NCBI GenBank assembly: GCA_044356745.1
Contig: JBIKVP010000096.1
Span: 1-6,084, forward strand
Direction of reading: 5' to 3'
From: JBIKVP01 sp044356745
Lineage (GTDB): Bacteria > Pseudomonadota > Alphaproteobacteria > Rhizobiales > Beijerinckiaceae
Length of the DNA: 6,084 bases
Shown here: piece after piece, positions 1 through 5,446 of the stretch
How positions within the stretch are numbered: the stretch's first letter is position 1
How the letters are laid out: each line of letters begins with the position of its first letter
The notes under the pieces: model-generated
The model's database searches: none
What the model saw: the letters and a program-made list of their open reading frames with translations, nothing else
What the model was told of the DNA's origin: nothing
Translations under genes and position numbers: made by a program

Positions 1-60
1 CCGGTTCTAAAAGCGTACCCATACCAAATTGGAATCAAAACAACCTTAATAAAAAGATAA

Positions 61-88
61 CGCCAACTCTTCACTCACGAGGGGTATA
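61..88 (+). repeat. Left copy of a 28-bp dispersed inverted repeat
   Basis: The core reads CCAACTCTTCA, five variable bases, then GAGGGGTATA. The same arrangement appears on the opposite strand at 5983-6010, with 22 of 28 positions identical and five of the six differences clustered in the centre. The copy overlaps the 3' end of the membrane-protein gene on the minus strand and encodes its last residues (Val-Tyr-Pro-Ser) and TGA stop. Both 10-11 bp arms are identical with equal spacing, so chance is unlikely. Its nature (small mobile repeat, end of an element, recombination site) cannot be told from two copies. Confidence 0.6.
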
Positions 89-1259
89 CATTGCCAACTG
101 TATAAAGCGCATAAAGGCGTGCAAAGGTTGCTCCCGCTTGATCAACGGTGACTGTCACAAGACGCAACATCACAGGAAAAAGCGCTGACCACGCCACAAC
201 AGCAGCCATGAAGACAACGCTAAAAGCAAACACAATCCATGGGTTAGGATCGCCAATCAAATGGGGATGCGTGCTTTGAATGAGCGAGCCGTTGAATGTC
301 GTAAAAGAGGGAATACCCCACAGAGCTGCCCATGCAGGCGGAAAACGCAGGCTCAAGAGTACCAGAATAGAACCCATCGCAAATAGCGCGCATAATAATG
401 TTGGTAAGTGCGCATGATAGCGATCTGCCAGACGGCCTCCCAAAGCTTGTCCCGAGGCCATTAGCAAAAGATAAGCCCCTAAAACCATCGGAAACACAAC
501 GGTTGCCATCGTGAAATAATTGATCAGCACGCGAAACATGATGATTTGAATAGCGAGTGTTCCAAAGCCAAAGAGCACTGCACTCACCACGTAAGGCCAC
601 TTGATACGTGCCACAACGCTCATACTGACCTGAGAAACGCTCTGAGAAGAATTCCCGCGTAGCAGCATAAAAAGCACAGCTGCAATACCAAGATTAATTG
701 CAGCGGCGATGATCACTGTTCCTTGAAGCCCTACCGCTTCAATCAACACCAACCCCGTGATGATCGCGCCTAAAGCAGCCCCTAAAATATTGAGACCGTA
801 AAGCAATCCTGTGACGCGGCCTAAATCATCAAGACGCCGTTTAGCGAGCTGCACAATCAGCGGGGTCGTCATACCCATGCCGATAATTGGTGGGGCAAGT
901 AGGATAAAATTCAGGGCTGAATCAGCAATGAGACTATTCCAGCCATAAGAAGCCCATAAGCCATTGGCAACACGTAGAAGCGGAAGAGAAATCAGCCCAT
1001 AAAGGCCGATACCCACCTCAATAAGCGCATACGTCGATGCAAGATGAAGGTTGGGTCGTGCCAATAACTTTCTTGCGATTTCAGTGCCTATGCCGAGTGA
1101 AGCCATAAAGATTGTGACGATCAAAATCACAGAGACCGCGTCCGAGCCAATCGCTTGCGTCAACACCCGTTGCCACGCAACCTGATAAGCCAGCGCAGAA
1201 AAACCAGAAGCCGTAAAAGCCAGCGCAATCAAACGGCGCAAAACAACATCACTCATCAT
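75..1259 (-). CDS. MFS/spermidine-synthase-like membrane protein, C-terminally truncated
   Basis: This 394-residue protein is polytopic, with about ten hydrophobic segments (roughly residues 8-25, 42-64, 75-96, 112-138, 150-172, 178-199, 222-242, 250-272, 285-304 and 342-364). The N-terminal GFSALAYQVAWQR is typical of the membrane part of 'fused MFS/spermidine synthase' proteins; substrate and function are unknown. In such families each half carries a segment of the LYxLNxxGxxxG kind. The first is intact (residues 153-164, LYGLNILGAALG). The second begins at residue 383 (LYALYTVGN) and then runs into VYPS and a stop, exactly where the 61-88 repeat starts. The last membrane segments and any C-terminal aminopropyltransferase-like domain are absent, so the gene is probably truncated and may be non-functional. 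Two adjacent ATGs are possible starts (1257-1259 and 1254-1256), preceded only by a weak GAGAG nine bases upstream. The gene lies 59 bp downstream of the glycosyltransferase on the same strand, with a likely terminator between them. Confidence 0.75.
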   Translation of the reverse strand: MMSDVVLRRLIALAFTASGFSALAYQVAWQRVLTQAIGSDAVSVILIVTIFMASLGIGTEIARKLLARPNLHLASTYALIEVGIGLYGLISLPLLRVANGLWASYGWNSLIADSALNFILLAPPIIGMGMTTPLIVQLAKRRLDDLGRVTGLLYGLNILGAALGAIITGLVLIEAVGLQGTVIIAAAINLGIAAVLFMLLRGNSSQSVSQVSMSVVARIKWPYVVSAVLFGFGTLAIQIIMFRVLINYFTMATVVFPMVLGAYLLLMASGQALGGRLADRYHAHLPTLLCALFAMGSILVLLSLRFPPAWAALWGIPSFTTFNGSLIQSTHPHLIGDPNPWIVFAFSVVFMAAVVAWSALFPVMLRLVTVTVDQAGATFARLYALYTVGNVYPS

Positions 1260-1268
1260 AAAATTATG

Positions 1269-1288
1269 CTCTCAACAAAAACTGAGAG
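1269..1288. other. Small hairpin CTCTCA-N8-TGAGAG before the membrane-protein gene
   Basis: Six-base perfect arms (1269-1274 and 1283-1288) enclose an A-rich 8-base loop on the plus strand. On the minus strand the 3' arm contains the GAGAG that is the only Shine-Dalgarno-like sequence for the gene starting at 1259, so folding could hide it. The 20-base hairpin closely resembles the core of the terminator at 5944-5969 (same arms, same loop length). It lacks a T-run on the minus strand, so terminator function is doubtful. Confidence 0.3.
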
Positions 1289-1304
1289 TTAGCAACAAAG
1301 AAGC

Positions 1305-1337
1305 AAAAAAAACAGGGATTATCTTGCTTTATCCCCG
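1305..1337 (-). terminator. Probable intrinsic terminator after the glycosyltransferase
   Basis: Read on the minus strand, CGGGGAT (1337-1331) pairs with ATCCCTG (1319-1313) in a seven-pair stem that includes one G-T wobble. The 11-base loop overlaps the glycosyltransferase stop codon, and eight consecutive T follow (1312-1305). The loop is large, but the GC-rich stem and long T-run fit a rho-independent terminator. If it works, the downstream membrane-protein gene is expressed separately or only by read-through. Confidence 0.5.
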
Positions 1338-2329
1338 ATAACCTCTTCCACCAGATAAAGGGGGCGTGCTTTGACTTCAGCAAAGATGCGTCCAATGTAT
1401 TCGCCAATCACGCCCAGAAAAATCAACTGGATACCGGAAAAGAACATAATCGACACCATAAGCGAGGGGTAGCCAGGTACATCCGACCCCCAGAGCAACG
1501 TGCTGGCGATAAAATAAAGAGCTGTGCACAGGGCAATACCTGAAATCATAATGCCTACATAAATAGAGAGTTTAAGCGGCATGGTGGAAAATGATGTTAG
1601 GCCATCAAAGGCAAAGCGCGAGAGTTTGCGAAAACTCCACTTTGATGTGCCGTGAAGACGATCTTCAACGGTGTAAGGCACGCCAATTGATGAAAAACCA
1701 ATCCATGCATAAAGCCCCTTTGTGAAGCGTGAATGCTCACCCATGGCTTTGAGGGCCTCAACGCCTTGTCGATCAATCAGGCGAAAGTCGCCTGCCCCCT
1801 CTGGAAGAGGGGTCTCGCCGAATGCTTTAAAGAGGCGATAAAACAAACGCGCAAAGCCTTTTTTGAGTGCACTCTCTCCACTTCGATCTGTGCGTTGGCC
1901 ATACACCATTTTAAAGCCCTCACGCCATTTGGTGATAAAGACTTCAATCATTTCAGGTGGGTGCTGCAAATCCGCATCCATTAAAATCACGGCTTTTCCG
2001 TGCGAATGATCAAGACCCGCCGCAAGCGCAATCTCTTTGCCGAAGTTGCGGCTTAAAGAGAGTGCTTTAATGCGTGGCTCACGCTGGTTAAGCTTGCGCA
2101 AGCGCGACAACGTCTCATCTAAACTACCATCGTTGACGAAGATGATTTCCCATGACGTGGCGTGAGTTTCAAGAACTGGGATAAGACGCGCGCATAATGG
2201 ATCGAGATTATCCGCTTCATAATAAACAGGAATGATGACGGATATTTCAGGTGTTGCATCGCCCATTATCATCTTGTTTTGGGACGCGGTTAGGATTGAT
2301 GAGGAACTTGGTTGACGCGTCACGCTCAA
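1319..2329 (-). CDS. GtrB/DPMS-type family 2 glycosyltransferase with two C-terminal membrane helices
   Basis: It probably transfers a sugar from a nucleotide donor to a polyprenyl phosphate at the inner face of the cytoplasmic membrane, giving a lipid-linked sugar for envelope modification; the actual sugar is not visible. The GT-A fold begins near residue 29 with ISVIIPVYYEADNL. VNDGS lies at 65-69, the metal-binding DAD of DADLQHPPE at 118-120, GAGDFRLIDR at 178-187 and RLHGTSKWS at 224-232. Hydrophobic segments at about 254-280 and 288-314 complete the usual GtrB/DPMS layout, and 336 residues is normal. The start is uncertain. The longest frame begins with TTG at 2327-2329, only three bases after AAAGG; GTG two codons later (2321-2323) has better spacing; ATGs at codons 20 and 22 lack an obvious ribosome-binding site. 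It is divergent from the deacetylase at 2384, and the pair resembles Francisella FlmF2/NaxD, which makes polyprenyl-phosphate galactosamine. Substrate assignment by that analogy is inference. Confidence 0.88.
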   Translation of the reverse strand: MSVTRQPSSSSILTASQNKMIMGDATPEISVIIPVYYEADNLDPLCARLIPVLETHATSWEIIFVNDGSLDETLSRLRKLNQREPRIKALSLSRNFGKEIALAAGLDHSHGKAVILMDADLQHPPEMIEVFITKWREGFKMVYGQRTDRSGESALKKGFARLFYRLFKAFGETPLPEGAGDFRLIDRQGVEALKAMGEHSRFTKGLYAWIGFSSIGVPYTVEDRLHGTSKWSFRKLSRFAFDGLTSFSTMPLKLSIYVGIMISGIALCTALYFIASTLLWGSDVPGYPSLMVSIMFFSGIQLIFLGVIGEYIGRIFAEVKARPLYLVEEVIGDKAR

Positions 2330-2342
2330 AAACCTTTATAAG
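2312..2342 (+). promoter_or_regulatory. Candidate promoter for the YdjC-family deacetylase
   Basis: TTGACG (2312-2317) matches the sigma-70 -35 box at five of six positions. TATAAG (2337-2342) could be the -10 box after a rather long 19-base spacer; TTATAA one base earlier gives 18. It overlaps the 5' end of the divergent glycosyltransferase gene and would give a leader of about 35-40 bases. The TTATAA is self-complementary, so it could also form a -10 for the opposite strand, but I found no -35 partner there. Confidence 0.35.
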
Positions 2343-2383
2343 AGTATCTTACTTTTTGCCCATGATAAAGGCGGCTGCGCAAG

Positions 2384-3232
2384 ATGAAAAGTCCACAATA
2401 TCGATCTCATGTGATCATCTGCGCGGATGATTATGCCATGACGGCGGGCGTTAGTCGCGGGATACTTACACTGTCGCAAAATAAACGCATCAATGCCACG
2501 AGTTGTATGACAAATCGTCCACACTGGCCTGAGTGGAGTGAGGCTCTTAAACCGTTACGGGATCATTTGGCGGTTGGATTGCATCTCAATTTTACGCTCG
2601 GAACGCCTTTGACAGCCTATGAGAACGGGCGTTTTTCCGCCTTAAAAACACTTTTGATACGTGCTCTGACTCATCAGCTTTCGTATGATGCCATTCGCGC
2701 TGAAATTGCGGCGCAGCTGGATGCTTTTATCGCTGAAATGCATACACCACCCGATTTTATTGATGGGCATCAGCACATTCATGTCTTACCCGTGATTCGA
2801 AAAGCGTTGCTTGATGAGTGCCTTGCCCGTGGCTGGCAGGGCAGGGTGTGGCTGCGTGATCCTTCGGATACAATTTATGCCATTATGAAACGGCACGTAT
2901 CGTATGGAAAAGCACTTTTTGTGAAAGCGCTTGCGATGGGTTTTGCCACACGCGCGCATCGCTTCGGTTTTAAAACCAATCACGGATTTTCTGGATTTCG
3001 CGCCTTTGATGAGACACGCGAGTTCCTTCAGGAGTTTGAATACTTTGTTCAATATCGCGGACAAGCGCATCTTGTCATGTGTCATCCGGGCGGAGTTGAT
3101 GATGAGCTGGTTAAACTTGGCGAAGTCACAACCCCGCGCCAGCAAGAACTTGATGCGTTAATGTCTGATCAATTTATCGCTTTATTACAAAGACATGCGC
3201 TTGAATGTGAATCGTCTTTGCGAATTTCTTAA
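2384..3232 (+). CDS. YdjC/ChbG/NaxD-family carbohydrate deacetylase
   Basis: This family comprises metal-dependent deacetylases acting on N-acetylated sugars, including chitooligosaccharides (ChbG), hopanoid-linked GlcNAc (HpnK) and undecaprenyl-phosphate GalNAc (NaxD). Signature pieces are present in order: CADDYAMT near residue 13 (Asp15/Asp16), VGLHLNF with His67, DGHQHIHVLP at 127-136 (His129, 131, 133), and MCHPGG with His234. These supply the expected metal-binding and catalytic Asp/His set. The length, 282 residues, is usual for the family. The ATG at 2384 is preceded by AAGGCGG (2368-2374) with a nine-base gap. No signal peptide is seen, so it is probably cytoplasmic. Divergence from a polyprenyl-phosphate glycosyltransferase favours a NaxD-like role, removing acetate from a lipid-linked amino sugar before transfer to the envelope. 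The exact substrate is inference. No transferase of the ArnT/FlmK type that would finish such a pathway is in the window. Confidence 0.88.
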   Translation: MKSPQYRSHVIICADDYAMTAGVSRGILTLSQNKRINATSCMTNRPHWPEWSEALKPLRDHLAVGLHLNFTLGTPLTAYENGRFSALKTLLIRALTHQLSYDAIRAEIAAQLDAFIAEMHTPPDFIDGHQHIHVLPVIRKALLDECLARGWQGRVWLRDPSDTIYAIMKRHVSYGKALFVKALAMGFATRAHRFGFKTNHGFSGFRAFDETREFLQEFEYFVQYRGQAHLVMCHPGGVDDELVKLGEVTTPRQQELDALMSDQFIALLQRHALECESSLRIS

Positions 3233-3378
3233 TAAATAAGGTTAATAAAACCTCAAGATTATACTGCTCACGTGTTGCAGCGCACGCCCTTCAGCAAAGC
3301 GTTATGTCATCCTGTTGGTACAGTCGAGAAAGACTGCAAAGCGATTTTATAAAAAGTCGTTTCAACTCAAAATGTTGT

Positions 3379-3384
3379 AGGAGG
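3379..3384 (+). promoter_or_regulatory. Consensus Shine-Dalgarno of the small exported protein
   Basis: AGGAGG lies five bases before the ATG at 3390. It is the strongest ribosome-binding site in the window. It fixes the start and indicates that the small gene is really translated, probably efficiently. Confidence 0.8.
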
Positions 3385-3389
3385 TTATT

Positions 3390-3707
3390 ATGTTTCGTCA
3401 AATCATGCTGAAAAGTGCTTTTGGAATTATATTTACAGTGATCGCAGCGCCCGCTTTTGCGCAAAATGGTGGTGGCGGAGGTGGAGGTGGCAACGGGGGT
3501 GATGGGGGCGGCAATGCGGGCGTTGGTACAAAAGAAGAGATTCTCGCAATTTTTGATAAAGATCAGCAAAAGAAAAATCGTGCCAACAACACAATACCGC
3601 CTCGTTATCGTGTTGTTTATCAGGAAGATAGCTGCGGTGGCTCACGCACGCATCAGCGCTGCAAACAACCAGTTATGCGTTATCAAAGGGCATTTTATGA
3701 AGATTGA
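3390..3707 (+). CDS. Small exported glycine-rich protein of unknown function
   Basis: I do not recognise a family. The 105-residue product begins with a clear Sec signal peptide: a short basic start (Lys8), a hydrophobic core at about 9-20, and APAFA ending at residue 24, with cleavage predicted before Gln25. The mature protein of about 81 residues starts with a glycine-rich stretch (26-44) that includes eight consecutive Gly. A basic, Lys/Gln/Arg-rich middle (47-75) and a C-terminal part with two cysteines (82 and 91, CGGSRTHQRC) follow; the cysteines could form a disulfide after export. A consensus ribosome-binding site supports translation. Non-coding gaps of 157 bp upstream and 217 bp downstream suggest it is transcribed alone. 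A TATAAA at 3348-3353 could be a -10 box, but I see no good -35. The glycine tract is simple sequence (GGTGGCGGAGGTGGAGGTGG) and could vary in length between strains. Confidence 0.75.
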   Translation: MFRQIMLKSAFGIIFTVIAAPAFAQNGGGGGGGGNGGDGGGNAGVGTKEEILAIFDKDQQKKNRANNTIPPRYRVVYQEDSCGGSRTHQRCKQPVMRYQRAFYED

Positions 3708-3722
3708 TTATGAGGAATTGTC

Positions 3723-3755
3723 ATTCTACCCCCGCACATGTTGCGGGGGAGGAAT
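3723..3755. repeat. GC-rich palindrome, likely dispersed repeat or terminator
   Basis: CCCCCGCA (3729-3736) and TGCGGGGG (3742-3749) form a perfect 8-bp stem with loop CATGT. Outer arms ATTC (3723-3726) and GAAT (3752-3755) extend it across a small mismatch. The layout, ATTC plus GC-rich stem plus GGAAT, resembles the CATTCCCGC/GCGGGAAT palindromic repeats scattered between genes in many proteobacteria. It lies 15 bp after the small exported gene. A T-run comes only about 15 bases after the stem (3765-3769), so it is not a classical intrinsic terminator, though it could stop or stabilise the transcript. Confidence 0.5.
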
Positions 3756-3880
3756 TTATCTTGGTTTTTAAATGTGCACTATACGTTTATGGCGCTTTGT
3801 CCCCTCGGTAGGCTCGCTCACATGTCGATTGCATTCATAACAACGTTCGTGAAACACATACCGTTGAGGTAAAATCTGTG

Positions 3881-3895
3881 TTACATTCTTTGTAA
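3881..3895. promoter_or_regulatory. Short inverted repeat TTACA-N5-TGTAA upstream of sctN
   Basis: Perfect 5-base arms lie 10-bp apart centre to centre, a spacing that suits a dimeric DNA-binding regulator. The site overlaps the start of a possible -10 box (TAAAAT, 3893-3898) and ends 18 bases before the sctN ribosome-binding site, so it could be an operator. Arms this short also arise by chance, and confidence is low. Confidence 0.25.
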
Positions 3896-3913
3896 AATCA
3901 ATTGTGATTCACG

Positions 3914-3919
3914 AAGGAG
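3914..3919 (+). promoter_or_regulatory. Shine-Dalgarno that sets the sctN start
   Basis: AAGGAG lies five bases before the ATG at 3925. This favours that ATG over the in-frame GTG at 3904, which would place the ribosome-binding site inside the coding sequence. Confidence 0.7.
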
Positions 3920-3924
3920 CGTTA

Positions 3925-5307
3925 ATGTCGAATCTGCCTGTCGACCCTGGTCATGAATGGGCTTCCATTGGACATAATACGTTTAGCGAGGGCTTGCGTC
4001 GTTTGAAAACGATGGTTGGCACGATTAATACACGTCAGCCCTCAGGGCGTTTGATTGCGGTGAGTGGCACGCTTGTGCGCGCCGATTTACCCGGTGCAGA
4101 GGTTAGTGAGTTGTGCGAGTTACGCGATCCTGACTCAGGGCGCGTGCGCTATGCAGAAGTGGTGGGCATTGAAGGCAGTGTGGTTTTTCTGGCACCATAT
4201 GGTGGAATCGCAGGTTTATCAATCCGAAGTGAAGTCATTGCATTAGGGCGGCCACCGAGCGTGACGGTTGGAGAGCATCTGCTCGGTGCGATGGTCAATG
4301 CATTTGGTGACGTGATTCAGCTTGGTGCTATGGGTATGGCAGAACCAGGGCCTGATGCCGAGCGTCGTCCGATTTCAGGTGCACCGCCTGATCCTCTTCG
4401 CCGTCAGCCGATTGATCGCATTATCTCTGTAGGCGTGCGCTCTATTGACTCACTTCTCACTATGGGTGAGGGGCAGCGTATGGGGATTTTTGGTACGGCA
4501 GGGGGCGGTAAATCAACGCTTATGGCGCAGATTTGCTCGAATACTGTTGCGGATGTTGTTGTTGTGGCGCTCGTGGGGGAACGCGGTCGCGAGGTGAATG
4601 AATTTGTCAGCCACGCTCTCACGCCTGAAACCCGTAAACGCACCATTGTTGTGGTTGCAACCTCTGATCGCCCTTCGGTGGAGCGTATGCAGGCCTCAAT
4701 GACAGCGACATCTATCGCCGAGCATTTCCGCGATAAAGGGCTCAAAGTTGTTTTGTTCGTTGATACTGTGACACGTTTAGCGCGTGCGTTGCGCGAAATT
4801 GGTTTATCAGCCGGTGAGCCGCCAGGGCGACGGGGCTTTCCACCGTCGGTTTATTCGACGCTTCCCTTGCTTGTTGAACGAGCCGGTATGGGTGAGAAAG
4901 GCTCTATCACCGCCTTTTATACCGTGCTTGTGGAAGGGGATATGAATTCTGATCCGATTGCGGAAGAAGTCAAATCATTGCTCGACGGGCATATTATTTT
5001 GTCAGAAAAACTTGCAGCGCAAGGCGATTATCCTGCGATTGATGTGCTTACCAGTCGCTCGCGACTTTTCAACAATATCACCACAAAGCAGCATCAGCGC
5101 GCCGCAATGAAGATGCGTGAGCTCTATGCTAAATATCAGGATATTGAACTGCTTATTCAGGTTGGGGAATATAAAACAGGATCAGATGCCTTAGCGGATG
5201 AAGCGATTGAAAAAATTGAACCAATCAAGGCATTTCTAAAACAAGGGCCACAAGAACCCGCTCCGTTGCAGGAAACACTTGATCGTCTTTTGGCTCTCTC
5301 TCAATGA
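3925..5307 (+). CDS. sctN: Type III secretion system ATPase SctN (YscN/InvC/EscN family)
   Basis: This is the hexameric cytoplasmic ATPase at the base of the type III injectisome; it releases effectors from chaperones and unfolds them for export. From the ATG at 3925 it has 460 residues, normal for the family. An N-terminal beta-barrel region (about 40-105) includes GTLVRADLPGAEVSELCELR. The Walker A loop GTAGGGKST (190-198) has Lys196. GERGREV (218-224) holds the expected catalytic Glu219, Walker B is VVLFVD ending at Asp280, and the arginine-finger Arg380 lies in DVLTSRSR. Several pieces match SctN rather than flagellar FliI: the N-terminal GTL...GELC-like block, EGD..SDPIAEEVKSLLDGHI, PAIDVLTSRSR (FliI usually has IDIEASISR) and a YscN-like end (LKQG...ETLDRLLALSQ). 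Met180 and Gly190 replace the usual Cys and Ala in LTCGEGQRMGIFA. A SctO-like gene follows after 139 bp. FliI remains possible but less likely. Confidence 0.88.
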   Translation: MSNLPVDPGHEWASIGHNTFSEGLRRLKTMVGTINTRQPSGRLIAVSGTLVRADLPGAEVSELCELRDPDSGRVRYAEVVGIEGSVVFLAPYGGIAGLSIRSEVIALGRPPSVTVGEHLLGAMVNAFGDVIQLGAMGMAEPGPDAERRPISGAPPDPLRRQPIDRIISVGVRSIDSLLTMGEGQRMGIFGTAGGGKSTLMAQICSNTVADVVVVALVGERGREVNEFVSHALTPETRKRTIVVVATSDRPSVERMQASMTATSIAEHFRDKGLKVVLFVDTVTRLARALREIGLSAGEPPGRRGFPPSVYSTLPLLVERAGMGEKGSITAFYTVLVEGDMNSDPIAEEVKSLLDGHIILSEKLAAQGDYPAIDVLTSRSRLFNNITTKQHQRAAMKMRELYAKYQDIELLIQVGEYKTGSDALADEAIEKIEPIKAFLKQGPQEPAPLQETLDRLLALSQ

Positions 5308-5346
5308 TGGGTTTACCATATATCATGAGATGCTTTGATTTTTCTG

Positions 5347-5421
5347 CTTTGTCGCATGTTATTCGTGTTCTGCGACCCTTCGGGTTCGCAAAGCCGCTCC
5401 ATCCCTTGGTCAAGCCCGAGG
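5347..5421. repeat. Cluster of palindromes in the sctN-sctO gap
   Basis: Three overlapping or adjacent structures fill this stretch. GTCGCA (5351-5356) can pair with TGCGAC (5371-5376). Alternatively TGCGACCC (5371-5378) pairs with GGG-T-TCGCA (5382-5390), eight pairs with one bulged T and a TTC loop. CCTTGG (5404-5409) pairs with CCGAGG (5416-5421) around TCAAGC, with one wobble. The words GGTCAAGCCCG and GGACATG recall the GGGCTTGACCC/GGACATG palindromic repeats common between genes of alphaproteobacteria. The gap (5308-5446) shows no gene, whereas sctN and sctO usually abut or overlap, so a repeat has probably inserted here. Confidence 0.45.
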
Positions 5422-5446
5422 ACATGCTTTTACGAAACATGCTCTC

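Larger units (their letters stand above)
3708..3924. other. Intergenic region before the type III secretion unit
   Basis: I find no convincing gene here. It holds the palindrome at 3723-3755 and a short stretch at about 3800-3832 (GCTTTGTCCCCTCGG and GGCTCGCTCACATG) that loosely recalls the structured sequence between sctN and sctO. AT-rich sequence follows from about 3835. This last part must contain the sctN promoter. A TTGAGG (3864-3869) and TAAAAT (3893-3898) are possible boxes, but the 23-base spacing is wrong for an ordinary sigma-70 promoter, so an activator or another sigma factor is possible. Confidence 0.4.

Noticed and set aside
1..60. Plus-strand frame from the left edge, 19 codons ending with TAA at 58-60, as the end of a convergent gene
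   Set aside because: It is too short and matches no pattern I know; another plus-strand frame is also open across the same stretch and beyond, so coding cannot be argued.
244..600. 118-codon plus-strand ORF
   Set aside because: It lies entirely within the membrane-protein gene on the other strand, has no ribosome-binding site and shows low-complexity antisense composition.
2786..3145. 119-codon minus-strand ORF
   Set aside because: It is antisense to the YdjC-family deacetylase, whose catalytic motifs run through the same region.
3239..3253. AGGTT-AATAA-AACCT hairpin after the deacetylase as a terminator
   Set aside because: The stem is only five pairs, AT-rich and without a T-run.
3321..3336. 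CAGTC-N6-GACTG inverted repeat before the small exported gene as an operator
   Set aside because: Five-base arms of this kind are expected by chance in a window of this size and no promoter boxes are well placed around it.
3481..3530. Glycine-codon run as a CRISPR or tandem repeat
   Set aside because: It is simple GGN codon repetition encoding polyglycine, with no spacer-repeat structure.
3457..3771. 104-codon ORF overlapping the small exported protein in another frame
   Set aside because: It has no ribosome-binding site or signal peptide; the overlapping frame has a consensus site and an export signal.
4404..4745. 113-codon minus-strand ORF
   Set aside because: It is antisense to the Walker A region of sctN, with a Ser/Thr/Arg-rich composition typical of a shadow frame.
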